From an uncultured Phascolarctobacterium sp. (GTDB taxonomy: Bacteria > Bacillota > Negativicutes > Acidaminococcales > Acidaminococcaceae), in NCBI GenBank assembly GCA_905207485.1, contig CAJLLL010000044.1:1-16421 (forward strand): a stretch of 16,421 bases of DNA. The letters are read 5' to 3'. The notes beneath the pieces were generated by a model. That model worked only from the letters and a program-made list of their open reading frames with translations. It was not told the DNA's origin and did not search any database. Each line of letters opens with the position of its first letter. The first letter of the stretch is position 1. Below, in pieces: positions 1-7,338 of the stretch. The position numbers and the translations under genes were made by a program.

Positions 1-195
1 CTTCTCATCTCCTTCTTTATGTACAAAAATAGCAAAATCCGGGCAGCGCAGTTCGCACTGTCCGCACTGAATGCAGTTTTCGGGCGCAACGGCTTCAATT
101 TTTTCAAGTTCGTTTACAGCCAAAACTTTTTTGGGGCAGAACGCCGCGCAAATGCCGCAGCCTTTGCAGCGTTCGGTATAAATTTTCAAACTCAT
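1..195 (-). CDS. korD: 2-oxoacid:ferredoxin oxidoreductase ferredoxin (delta) subunit, partial
   Basis: This is the N-terminal 65 residues of a small protein that runs off the left edge. It carries two complete [4Fe-4S] motifs, CKGCGICAAFCP (residues 10-21) and CIQCGQCELRCP (41-52), each of the CxxCxxCxxxCP type. The short lead-in and the spacing match the delta subunit of 2-oxoglutarate or related 2-oxoacid:ferredoxin oxidoreductases, which passes electrons from the catalytic subunits to ferredoxin in the cytoplasm of anaerobes. The ATG at 195 follows a strong Shine-Dalgarno (AAAGGAGG, near 203-210) at good spacing. The catalytic subunits are expected just beyond the window but cannot be seen, so another dicluster ferredoxin remains possible. 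The gene is divergent from the tetR gene at 426. Confidence 0.75.
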   Translation of the reverse strand, partial: MSLKIYTERCKGCGICAAFCPKKVLAVNELEKIEAVAPENCIQCGQCELRCPDFAIFVHKEGDEK

Positions 196-264
196 TATTA
201 AACCTCCTTTAGCCTGCCTCTAAAAATACTTACTGCTCCTTGAGCACATACTACTTCTATTATC

Positions 265-292
265 ATTATAAAGCATACAAATTATTAGTCAA
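265..292 (-). promoter_or_regulatory. sigma-A-type promoter for the ferredoxin-subunit operon
   Basis: On the minus strand, -35 TTGACT (292-287) and -10 TATAAT (270-265) are separated by 16 bp, close to the vegetative consensus. The predicted transcript would start near 258 and have a leader of about 60 nt before the ATG at 195. Confidence 0.65.
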
Positions 293-341
293 ATCAAATT
301 TTACCCTGCCAGCCCCCAAAATTTTATCTGAGGTTGCAAAA

Positions 342-370
342 TTGCACGCTTGCTTAAAAAATGATATAAT
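342..370 (+). promoter_or_regulatory. probable promoter of the tetR gene (extended -10)
   Basis: A perfect TATAAT (365-370) is preceded by TG at 362-363, an extended -10. A weak -35 TTGCAC (342-347) lies at 17-bp spacing. The -35 overlaps a short dyad, TGCAA-AA-TTGCA (335-346). Transcription would begin near 377, within the inverted repeat annotated at 374-393. Confidence 0.55.
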
Positions 371-373
371 ATT

Positions 374-393
374 AAAAATATACAAATATTTTT
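374..393. repeat. perfect 8-bp inverted repeat in the tetR leader, candidate operator
   Basis: AAAAATAT-acaa-ATATTTTT lies at the predicted transcription start of tetR and upstream of its ribosome binding site. TetR-family genes are often autoregulated through a dyad in this position. The arms are pure A/T, so chance is a real alternative in this AT-rich gap. Confidence 0.35.
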
Positions 394-425
394 TGCTAAA
401 TAAATTATATTTTCCGGAGGCTGCC

Positions 426-1151
426 ATGACTGCCATCGATAAAAACCTGCCTAAAAAAGACCGTATACTTATCGCTGCGGAAGATGTCTTCTCACGCCGC
501 GGCTATACCAAGGCCACGCTTGATGAAATTATCGCCCTCGCCGATACCGGCAAAGGCACTTTATATAAATACTTCGGCAATAAAGATAACCTTTTTTACA
601 CTTTGATAGAGGACAAGCACAACCGCCTGATGCAGGACCTTCACGATTTAACGGAAAAGCAGCCAGACATCAGAGGGAAATTACAGGCCTACCTGACCTG
701 TATGTTGAATTTTTTGCGTACCAACAAAGGCTTATGGCTGATTGTATGGTATGAACTTAACGCAGCGCACCAGGGCATTCATCCCGATTTTGACGAAAAC
801 GGCAACTGGGTATTAACCTCGCTTTACGACGATACGCTGCCGCCGCAGGAAGAAACCCGCCTTTTGCGCTACTACAAAATTCTGTGGGAAGAAGTATACG
901 TACTGGCAGATATTTTGCAAAAAGGGCAGGACAGCGGCTTTTTGAAATATACCACCTGCAAGGAAATAACCACCGTTACAGACCCGTCCCGCAAACTGAC
1001 TTCAGAAGCTATTTTCGGTGCCCAGCATTTATTTGCCGGCATCGCCAACGGCGTGTTCCATATTATTGACAACAGTATGGACGACAGCGAATTAACGGCT
1101 GTAATTGTCGATTACTTCCTGAACGGCCACGCTACCCGCCAGCAAGTCTGA
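426..1151 (+). CDS. TetR/AcrR family transcriptional regulator
   Basis: A 241-residue DNA-binding regulator. Residues 11-57 form the typical TetR helix-turn-helix: a first helix RILIAAEDVFSRRGY, then TLDEIIALA, then the recognition segment TGKGTLYKYFGNKD. The remainder is an all-helical ligand/dimerisation domain with no recognised effector signature. The reading frame is open back to 240, but ATG 426 is chosen because CCGGAGG (414-420) lies 5 nt upstream and the upstream translation does not resemble protein. It is transcribed away from the ferredoxin-subunit operon. Divergent TetR genes commonly control themselves and the gene they face, so control of that operon is a reasonable inference. 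The gene ends at the bidirectional hairpin at 1166. Confidence 0.88.
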   Translation: MTAIDKNLPKKDRILIAAEDVFSRRGYTKATLDEIIALADTGKGTLYKYFGNKDNLFYTLIEDKHNRLMQDLHDLTEKQPDIRGKLQAYLTCMLNFLRTNKGLWLIVWYELNAAHQGIHPDFDENGNWVLTSLYDDTLPPQEETRLLRYYKILWEEVYVLADILQKGQDSGFLKYTTCKEITTVTDPSRKLTSEAIFGAQHLFAGIANGVFHIIDNSMDDSELTAVIVDYFLNGHATRQQV

Positions 1152-1165
1152 TAACAAAAATAAAC

Positions 1166-1202
1166 AGAGCCTGTTCCCGGCAAAACACCGGGCACAGGCT
1201 CT
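1166..1202. terminator. bidirectional intrinsic terminator between tetR and the LysE-type exporter
   Basis: AGAGCCTGT (1166-1174) pairs with ACAGGCTCT (1194-1202). Inside it, after one T/C mismatch, CCCGG pairs with CCGGG around a 7-nt loop. On the plus strand TTTGTTTTA follows. On the minus strand the reverse complement of 1150-1165 gives a T-rich tail. It can therefore end both convergent genes. Confidence 0.88.
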
Positions 1203-1240
1203 TTGTTTTAAACACGCAAAACCATGCAGCAAATTTATAT

Positions 1241-1822
1241 TTATAAGAACAGAGAAACCGCACAATACACAAGCAGCAAAGCCATAACCAAATTTACGGC
1301 TTGGGTATGTTTTGCAAAAAAACTGCAAAATACAGAGCCGAACAACGCCCATACATATGAACCAGACGCCCCGATAATTGTCAGAACCAGTGTAAACATA
1401 ATTAATTCCGCAACTGAATGGAACACCGGCAATATATAAAGCGACATGGCAGTAATGGCATAAACATAAATTTTAGGATTCATAAACTGTAATAACATTC
1501 CCGCCATAAAACCTGCTCCCCTGCCACTTTCCACATCAAAATCAGAAGAAGTTTTCCATACCTTCCATGCAAGATACAGCATATAAGCCGCACCGGCCAC
1601 CTGCATAAAAAATTTAACTTTGGGAAGCGCAGAATATAAAGTGGAACTGAAAAACGTGCATATGCTCATTACAATCAGAAACCCCATGGTAATGCCAAGA
1701 TTGAAGTTAAAACTTCTGCGGAAGCCTAAACGGGCAGCATTGCTCATGGAAAGCAGATTATTGGCTCCCGGCGTATAAGCCGTAACAAAGCAGTAAATTA
1801 AAAATTCAGATACAGGAAACAC
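1241..1822 (-). CDS. LysE/RhtB family amino-acid exporter, EamB-like
   Basis: An inner-membrane exporter of about 193 residues with the six-helix LysE/RhtB fold. The family signature follows the first helix (CFVTAYTPGANNLLSMSNAA, residues 11-30), and LQFMNPKIYVYAITA follows the central loop. From memory the sequence is closest to E. coli EamB (YfiK), an O-acetylserine/cysteine exporter, including the ending LLLVYCAV; the substrate here is inferred. The frame opens at an ATG at 1885, but no Shine-Dalgarno precedes it. GTG 1822 lies 9 nt after AAGGAG (1837-1832) and gives the usual family length with the first helix near the start, so it is preferred. It is divergent from an XRE-cupin regulator, its likely local controller, and ends at the shared terminator 1166-1202. 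Confidence 0.85.
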   Translation of the reverse strand: MFPVSEFLIYCFVTAYTPGANNLLSMSNAARLGFRRSFNFNLGITMGFLIVMSICTFFSSTLYSALPKVKFFMQVAGAAYMLYLAWKVWKTSSDFDVESGRGAGFMAGMLLQFMNPKIYVYAITAMSLYILPVFHSVAELIMFTLVLTIIGASGSYVWALFGSVFCSFFAKHTQAVNLVMALLLVYCAVSLFL

Positions 1823-1938
1823 ACAAACCAACTCCTTATACAGCCTGCCTGTAAAGATAAACGCCGTTAATATATTTTCGCCCATAGCTGCGAAGAAAAA
1901 TTAATGGCCTGCTTTTACCGTTATTGGCTGCCTTTTTC

Positions 1939-1967
1939 TTTACAAGGCAACTTTAAAATTGTATAAT
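1939..1967 (+). promoter_or_regulatory. promoter of the XRE-cupin regulator
   Basis: -35 TTTACA (1939-1944) and a perfect -10 TATAAT (1962-1967) are spaced by exactly 17 bp. The start site would be near 1974, placing the inverted repeat 1981-2031 in the early transcribed region. I saw no convincing divergent promoter for the exporter in 1823-1980. Confidence 0.7.
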
Positions 1968-1980
1968 GTAATAAACAGTG

Positions 1981-2031
1981 CAATATATCGCATTTTGTAC
2001 GTTTTAATAATACAACTTGTGCGATATATTG
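1981..2031. repeat. perfect 12-bp inverted repeat upstream of xre-cupin, candidate operator
   Basis: CAATATATCGCA (1981-1992) and TGCGATATATTG (2020-2031) are exact reverse complements, with centres 39 bp apart, about four helical turns. A second nested dyad, TTGTA (1995-1999) and TACAA (2011-2015), lies inside. The element begins about 7 nt downstream of the predicted transcription start and ends 7 nt before the ribosome binding site. Two half-sites on one DNA face suit a tetramer or dimer pair of the downstream regulator (inference). Confidence 0.6.
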
Positions 2032-2052
2032 TCAATAGAAGGATGTGATTTT

Positions 2053-2604
2053 TTGGATACAATGAATATGATTGTTGCTAAAAACATCAAACGCCTTAGA
2101 GAAGAAAATAAATTGAGCATGGACGAACTGGCAAAACTGAGCGGAGTAAGCAAAAGCATGCTTGCCCAGATTGAACGCGGCGAAGGCAACCCAACGCTCT
2201 CCACGCTCTGGAAATTGTCAAACGGCATGAAGGTTCCTTTTGACGCATTAACAGTACGCCCCAAAGTAAATTATGAAATTGTACGCACAGCCGAAATACA
2301 GCCCCTTTTGGAAAGCAACGGCAAAGTAAAAAACTACTCGCTTTTTCCGGATGACGAAAACCGCAGGTTTGCAGTGTACTACTTAGAACTGGAACCGGGC
2401 AGTTACTGGCAGTCTGAACCGCATCTCAGGGGAACAACGGAGTTTATAACCGTATTTAACGGAACTTTGGAAATAGAAACTGCCGATAAGCATTTTACTG
2501 TTGCCAAAGGCGAAAGCATTCGCTTTAAAGGCGATGCAGTTCATTCCTACCGGAATACAGGCAGCGAAACCGTAATTCTGCACATGATATTATATAATCC
2601 TTGA
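2053..2604 (+). CDS. XRE-family regulator with C-terminal cupin domain
   Basis: A 183-residue regulator. Residues about 11-65 are a Cro/CI-type helix-turn-helix (IKRLREENKLSMDELAKLSG, then SKSMLAQIERGEGNPTLSTL). Residues about 108-178 form a small beta-barrel cupin with candidate ligand residues H124, E130 and H164. Such proteins sense a small metabolite through the cupin and often control a neighbouring transporter or catabolic gene; the ligand is unknown. Several in-frame starts exist. TTG 2053 is preferred because AAGGA (2039-2043) lies 9 nt upstream, while ATG 2062 is too far away. It is divergent from the LysE-type exporter, which is the most likely second target besides its own promoter. 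Confidence 0.85.
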   Translation: MDTMNMIVAKNIKRLREENKLSMDELAKLSGVSKSMLAQIERGEGNPTLSTLWKLSNGMKVPFDALTVRPKVNYEIVRTAEIQPLLESNGKVKNYSLFPDDENRRFAVYYLELEPGSYWQSEPHLRGTTEFITVFNGTLEIETADKHFTVAKGESIRFKGDAVHSYRNTGSETVILHMILYNP

Positions 2605-2713
2605 ATAAATGCCTAAGCGGAATAAGTTTAACAACAAGCAGCTATTAATAGTCCTCTTTTTTATTGTTTTATCATTACCGCACCGCAGCAAAATTTTATA
2701 TTGATTATAAATA

Positions 2714-2744
2714 AAAAACCGGGAGCTAAAACTCCCGGTTTTTT
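2714..2744. terminator. bidirectional intrinsic terminator between xre-cupin and the autotransporter
   Basis: ACCGGGAG (2718-2725) pairs with CTCCCGGT (2732-2739) around a 6-nt loop, extended by A/T pairs. TTTTTATTTT follows on the plus strand and a T-run on the minus strand, so it serves both convergent genes. The rest of the 2605-2801 gap shows nothing else. Confidence 0.9.
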
Positions 2745-2801
2745 ATTTTGCTGTTTAATGCAAAATACTTTAATTGTATTTAACTCTAAAACAGCCGCTT
2801 A

Positions 2802-5800
2802 TCAGAAGCTGTATTCAACATTTACAAACCATTTGTTTGCTTCTGCATGGCTGCCTTTCTGATAGCTGTAACCAAGGCCGAAGTTCCAGTCATCCTTACC
2901 TGCTTCAATGCCCAAGCTGCCCAGCCAGCTGCCGCTGTCCATTACTGTGTAATCAAGCGTATCCATGCCGCTGCCGGTGTTCAGGTCAACGCTGTTGTCT
3001 GTATCGCCAAAGGCCCAAATGTAAGCTACATTTGCCTGCGGTACAATCTTCCAGCCGCTTTTCGTTACAGTTTCGTTTCTCAGGCTTACGCCTACAGGCA
3101 GTGTCCAGATGTTCTGACGCTCTGCATCATATTCGGCAAATTTAGCGCCGTCATAGTATGCAGTGTAGCTGTCCGGGTCTACATTGTAGTAACGCAGTCC
3201 GGTGTAAGGCACAATCTGCGTGCTTCCGTTGGTGTACATTTTTTCTGCTCTTACGCCTACGGTAAATACGCTTACATCTCGGTCAGCCTTAATATCTTTG
3301 CCCATTGCCTTGCCGGTAAGTTCGTTGTCGCTTTCGCTGAAGCCGATATCGGCAATAACGTTGGTGTCATCGTTTTTAACATTGCCGTAAAGGGTTAAGC
3401 CCCACATATCAAAGTCGTTGTTGATGCCCATGCCGTGGCTGTCGCCGTCGCCATAGCTGAAGGCAATGCCGCTTTGTACTTTGCCTTTTTTAGCAAAGTC
3501 AACGCCAACGGTTGCACCGTCGAAATCGCTGCTGCTGTCGATAGAGCCAAAGCTGGAAGCCATGCCGTCAAGGTCATGTTTGCTGTGGATGTATTTAGCC
3601 CAAACAGCGCCGTCTTCGTTAACGGTAGGTTCGCCGGTAATGTCGTCCTGAGTGAAGGACAGGCGCAGTACGCTGTTATCTGCCATATCGCCTGCTACGT
3701 TAATGGTGCCTGCGGTTACACCGGCAGCTTCGCCAATCATTGCCATAGCAGCCAAGCCGCTGTTATCGCCGGTGGAAGAAGCATCTTTGAAGAACTCTTT
3801 AGCGCCTGCAAAGGTGTTTTCGCCATTGCGAATAATGCCGTTTATAGTACCTTCAAAGTTTTCGCCGCCTTCATCGAGGCTGTCAACAAAGTCGTTAACG
3901 GCTTTATCTTGTTCTTCTTCGGTTAAATCACTAAGATCTTTATAGCTTACTTTATAACCATTTTCGTCATCAGTTGCTTCGGCATAATTTTCTGTACGGT
4001 CATAAATCAAAGCATCATTAGCCCACAACCTGCTGTCATCAGCATAATCACTTGCTACAAGGTAAGAGTTTGTTTTGTCAACAGCAAGTTTGCTGATGTC
4101 AAGTTTAGCACCGTCTGCAACAGTAATAACGCCACCGTCGCCATCAATCAAAGCAGTAGTGTTGCCAGCCGTTAAACTACTATCCAAAGTAGTTACGCTG
4201 TCAGCTGCAACGTTGATGTTATCAAAGCTGTGGATTTTGCTTGTACCGGTGTAAGCGCCTTCGCTGTCAAGCGGTTTTAAAGTATTGTTGCCGGTAATTT
4301 CCAAAGTGCTTTCTTTAACACTTTCATAAGCGTTTTTTTCATAGCTGAGGCTGTTGCTGTCATAATACGGATTATAATTGTTATCTTTACCGTATACGGT
4401 AGTCAATTCATAACCCTGACCTGAAATTTCGCCGGTAACTTCAGTACCATTCAATACAACAGTTGCTTTATCAACAGTAGAAGCAGTGTTTTCTGCGTCA
4501 TAACCAATAGCAGTATAATCTCCATCTACCAATCCCGGGGTTGTACCGTTAATTGCGCCGCCTGCATAAACGCTGCCGCCAACCATACCGCCATTAAGGG
4601 TAATGTTGCTTTCGCCAACGTGTGCGCCGCTGCCTTCTTTCATATTATCAACAGCAATGCCGCCGCCCAAAATATCTTTGGTAACTTCGCCGCCATTGAT
4701 AGTAATATTGGCAACATCAACAGTATCACTGCCGGTCATGCCCATACCCATACCGCCTGCGGCGATAGAAGTTTCATCTGTAATGCCTTTAAGGTCTGCC
4801 ATTGCCATGCTGGCATTTACGCCAAGAACATTCCACTGCGGGTAACCATCGGTGTTATCGTTTTTGCTGGCGTTCATAATGCTGATAAGCTGCAATCTGT
4901 CGATAGTGCCGCTGTTTACAGTAATATTGGTTGTGCCAACATGGGTTACAGCGTCGCTTGCCCCTGCACTGTTAAGTACAGAGTTGCCGATAGCCATGCC
5001 ACCACCATAAATACCATCAACATCACCATAAACTTCAATATTGTTGCTTACTACATCACTGCTTGCCAAAATTCCGTTGGTGCTGCCTTTGTAGCCATCA
5101 TCGCTCTTTTCGCCTTCCATGCTAACGGCAAAACCGCCGCCGAACAAGCCAACTGCTTTCATTTCTTTGCCAACATAAGTGTTAACGGCGCCGGTGTTAG
5201 TTTCTGCCTTGGCATTATTTAAAGTGCCTGCTGCACCGCCGCCAAACACGCCTGCCGCGTAGCCTTTATTAAGAATAATATCTGCGCCGCCTTCGTTGTT
5301 GGCAACAGCATAAGCGCCTTCGCCTTCAGCATCAATAGTACTGCGCAGGCTGCCGTGGCCAAAGGCTACGCCGCCGCCAAATACGCCGACTGCCGCACCC
5401 TGTCCAACTACGCCGTCAGCATTAACTTTGCTTAAGTCACCATCTTTTACAGCGCTGATAATGCCGCTTAATGCGCCGCCAATATTAGCAGCTACATTAT
5501 CGGGGTCAGCACATTCAAGGTCAACCACAATCGTTGCTTTGCCAGTTTCCGCTTTAGCAGTACTACCGCCTAAAGCATCATTAACTTTAGTTCCTTCAGG
5601 AATTGTACCGCCTTCATTTTCAGGTCTTACAGTGTAAGTATGGCTTGCTGCTGCCATACCACCGCCAATAACACCAACAGCAGTAGTATTGCCGGTTAAG
5701 TTTATATTAGTATCGCCAGTAGTTGCAGTTGCATTACCGCCTTCAATAGCTTCATTAACAGTAACTGTAATACCGCTAACAGTAGTATCAGAATGTCCAT

Positions 5801-7031
5801 CGTTATTACCGATTTGCCCGCCTTTAATTGCTTCTACAACACCGGTAGCGTCAACGGCCGCAGCTACACCGCCGCCGACAAGGCCTACAGCCAAGCCGCC
5901 GCCAACTTCTTCTCCATCAACTACAGTTCCGCCAACATTAATGGTAGTAGTACCATCAACGTTACTGTTTGCAGTGCCGCCAATGGTAGTTACAGCCAAA
6001 CCACCGCCTGCAACGCCAACATTAACGCCGTTAATGCCACCGTTCATCACATTATCGCCACCGATGATGTTCAATGTAGTATTACCGGTAACAGTACTTT
6101 TTGCCTCTCCGCCAAGTGCAATAGCACCGCCGCCATTAGCAAATGCGCCAACATTAGCTGTGCTGCCTTCAGCAATATTACCAGTTGTATCAATATTCCC
6201 AACAACAACGGTATTTATATCACCATTAATAGTAGTGCTAGTTTTACCATTTAACTCGCCGGAAACAATATTCCCAAAATCAACTTTAATATTTCCTAAA
6301 GTAACAGCAGCACTGCCACCAATACCACCAAGCACATTTCCACTTTCAATAACAGTATTTACATTACCGTTTCTTTCAATAGTAGTAGGCTTAGACTCAT
6401 AACTATCACCAATAAATGGAACATCGCTACCGCCTAATACATCTAAATTTATTCCTGTATTAATAGATAAATCTCCGCCAACAGCGCCAATTACAACAGG
6501 ACTATTACCTTCACCTGTACCTATTTGTAAATAGGTATCTCCCCTTCTAATTACATCATTTTCTTCACCAGTAGTATCAATATTTTGTACTTTATCAATA
6601 ACTCCGGGTAATTTCCCATCAATTACTCCAGCAAGTAATTTATTACTTAATAAACCTGTTAAACCATCGTCTAATTGTGCTTCGCCGCCGACAACACCGA
6701 CATTAGCGTGTTCTGCTAATAACTCGCGTACCGCACCAAGTTTGTCAGTAATATCAGGGTTATTTTTAATTGCTTTAATGCCTTCAAGTAATTGATTTAC
6801 ATTACCTTCTGTGCCAATAACAATTTTATCACCTTGCCCGATAATAAAATGATGGCTACCAGCACCACCTGCTCCTAAATCAGAATCAGTAATGACACCA
6901 TTACCGTCAAAATCAGGATTCTTACCGTTAACTTGCGCCGCTAATGCATCGCTGCTGTAAAAAATACCCATGGTACTTGCGGCAAGTAATGAGCACAGCA
7001 CCTTTCTTTTTAAATCCGACTTTCTTTTCAT
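2802..7031 (-). CDS. autotransporter with glycine-rich repetitive passenger and N-terminal EF-hand-like loop
   Basis: A 1409-residue type V secreted protein. Residues 1-31 form a signal peptide (basic start, LCSLLAASTMGIFY core, cleavage likely after ALA at 29-31). An EF-hand/dockerin-type loop DFDGNGVITDSD follows at 40-51. Residues about 110-830 are a glycine-rich passenger with recurring blocks such as GVIGGGMA (453), GVFGGGVA (549), GVFGGGAA (594), GLFGGGFA (628) and GIYGGGMA (673), separated by beta-strand-like TNITVNSG stretches. This suggests a stacked beta fold. An acidic, partly helical stretch (about 1030-1090) precedes the C-terminal autotransporter beta-barrel (about 1140-1409), which ends in the alternating aromatic pattern WFVNVEYSF with a terminal Phe, as the BAM machinery expects. 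Only one Cys (507) lies outside the signal peptide. ATG 7031 has AAGGAG 8 nt upstream. The gene is monocistronic between two terminators. Whether the passenger acts in adhesion or otherwise is unknown. Confidence 0.9.
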   Translation of the reverse strand: MKRKSDLKRKVLCSLLAASTMGIFYSSDALAAQVNGKNPDFDGNGVITDSDLGAGGAGSHHFIIGQGDKIVIGTEGNVNQLLEGIKAIKNNPDITDKLGAVRELLAEHANVGVVGGEAQLDDGLTGLLSNKLLAGVIDGKLPGVIDKVQNIDTTGEENDVIRRGDTYLQIGTGEGNSPVVIGAVGGDLSINTGINLDVLGGSDVPFIGDSYESKPTTIERNGNVNTVIESGNVLGGIGGSAAVTLGNIKVDFGNIVSGELNGKTSTTINGDINTVVVGNIDTTGNIAEGSTANVGAFANGGGAIALGGEAKSTVTGNTTLNIIGGDNVMNGGINGVNVGVAGGGLAVTTIGGTANSNVDGTTTINVGGTVVDGEEVGGGLAVGLVGGGVAAAVDATGVVEAIKGGQIGNNDGHSDTTVSGITVTVNEAIEGGNATATTGDTNINLTGNTTAVGVIGGGMAAASHTYTVRPENEGGTIPEGTKVNDALGGSTAKAETGKATIVVDLECADPDNVAANIGGALSGIISAVKDGDLSKVNADGVVGQGAAVGVFGGGVAFGHGSLRSTIDAEGEGAYAVANNEGGADIILNKGYAAGVFGGGAAGTLNNAKAETNTGAVNTYVGKEMKAVGLFGGGFAVSMEGEKSDDGYKGSTNGILASSDVVSNNIEVYGDVDGIYGGGMAIGNSVLNSAGASDAVTHVGTTNITVNSGTIDRLQLISIMNASKNDNTDGYPQWNVLGVNASMAMADLKGITDETSIAAGGMGMGMTGSDTVDVANITINGGEVTKDILGGGIAVDNMKEGSGAHVGESNITLNGGMVGGSVYAGGAINGTTPGLVDGDYTAIGYDAENTASTVDKATVVLNGTEVTGEISGQGYELTTVYGKDNNYNPYYDSNSLSYEKNAYESVKESTLEITGNNTLKPLDSEGAYTGTSKIHSFDNINVAADSVTTLDSSLTAGNTTALIDGDGGVITVADGAKLDISKLAVDKTNSYLVASDYADDSRLWANDALIYDRTENYAEATDDENGYKVSYKDLSDLTEEEQDKAVNDFVDSLDEGGENFEGTINGIIRNGENTFAGAKEFFKDASSTGDNSGLAAMAMIGEAAGVTAGTINVAGDMADNSVLRLSFTQDDITGEPTVNEDGAVWAKYIHSKHDLDGMASSFGSIDSSSDFDGATVGVDFAKKGKVQSGIAFSYGDGDSHGMGINNDFDMWGLTLYGNVKNDDTNVIADIGFSESDNELTGKAMGKDIKADRDVSVFTVGVRAEKMYTNGSTQIVPYTGLRYYNVDPDSYTAYYDGAKFAEYDAERQNIWTLPVGVSLRNETVTKSGWKIVPQANVAYIWAFGDTDNSVDLNTGSGMDTLDYTVMDSGSWLGSLGIEAGKDDWNFGLGYSYQKGSHAEANKWFVNVEYSF

Positions 7032-7093
7032 CTTTACTACTCCTTTGCTTTAAACTCGGCAGTATTAAGTGATTAAAACCGCAAAACATTTTT

Positions 7094-7108
7094 AATACCG
7101 TCGGTATT
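7094..7108. promoter_or_regulatory. 15-bp palindrome at the autotransporter promoter, candidate operator
   Basis: AATACCG-T-CGGTATT is a perfect dyad with 7-bp arms. It begins 7 bp downstream of the candidate -10 (7121-7116), so it covers the expected transcription start. This is the classic place for a repressor site. No regulator can be assigned. Confidence 0.45.
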
Positions 7109-7115
7109 TACTTAT

Positions 7116-7144
7116 ATTATACTATACCTTTACCCCCCACAAGA
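7116..7144 (-). promoter_or_regulatory. candidate promoter of the autotransporter
   Basis: On the minus strand a perfect -10 TATAAT (7121-7116) lies about 85 nt before the ATG. The -35 is poor (TCTTGT at 17 bp, or TTGTGG at 15 bp), which hints at activator dependence or a weak promoter. The 7032-7338 gap otherwise contains the autotransporter ribosome binding site, the palindrome 7094-7108 and the terminator 7223-7249. Confidence 0.45.
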
Positions 7145-7222
7145 CGTTCTTGGTTTTCTATAATTCGAAATTATATGCTTTTCGCATTTACTGACTGCTG
7201 GCAGGTACTTGCCGTAATAATG

Positions 7223-7249
7223 AAAAAACCGCAGCTTTGCTGCGGTTTT
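7223..7249 (-). terminator. intrinsic terminator of the gtrA-dgk-ltaS-like operon
   Basis: Read on the minus strand, AAAACCGCAG and CTGCGGTTTT pair around a 5-nt loop (7249-7225), and the run continues to TTTTTT (7228-7223). It lies about 90 nt after the stop codon of the LtaS-like gene. Confidence 0.82.
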
Positions 7250-7338
7250 ACTATTTTGCTGAACAAAGGGCAGTTTTAACGCCTGCCTTATTTTTATTTA
7301 TGGCGCGAAGCGCCCGATTTTTATGAAATTTATGTTTT

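Noticed and set aside
240..425. N-terminal extension of the TetR reading frame back to 240
   Set aside because: The extension covers the promoter region (TATAAT at 365), translates to low-quality sequence, and a good ribosome binding site precedes ATG 426.
4540..6140. CRISPR-like or tandem DNA repeat
   Set aside because: The recurring GCCGCCGCC-type stretches come from GGG codons of the passenger repeats. Spacing and sequence are irregular, with no constant direct repeat.
5689..6402. Long plus-strand open frame (237 codons, rich in Pro/Val/Ser) opposite the autotransporter, with others at 4620-5222 and 3435-3926
   Set aside because: They mirror glycine/alanine-rich codons of the autotransporter on the other strand, have no sensible ribosome binding sites and no recognisable domain. 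The minus-strand frame has a signal peptide and barrel.
7302..7314. GGCGC-gaa-GCGCC hairpin just after the LtaS-like gene
   Set aside because: It has a short 5-bp stem with a 3-nt loop, and the following sequence is AT-rich but not a T-run. The hairpin at 7223-7249 is a much better terminator.
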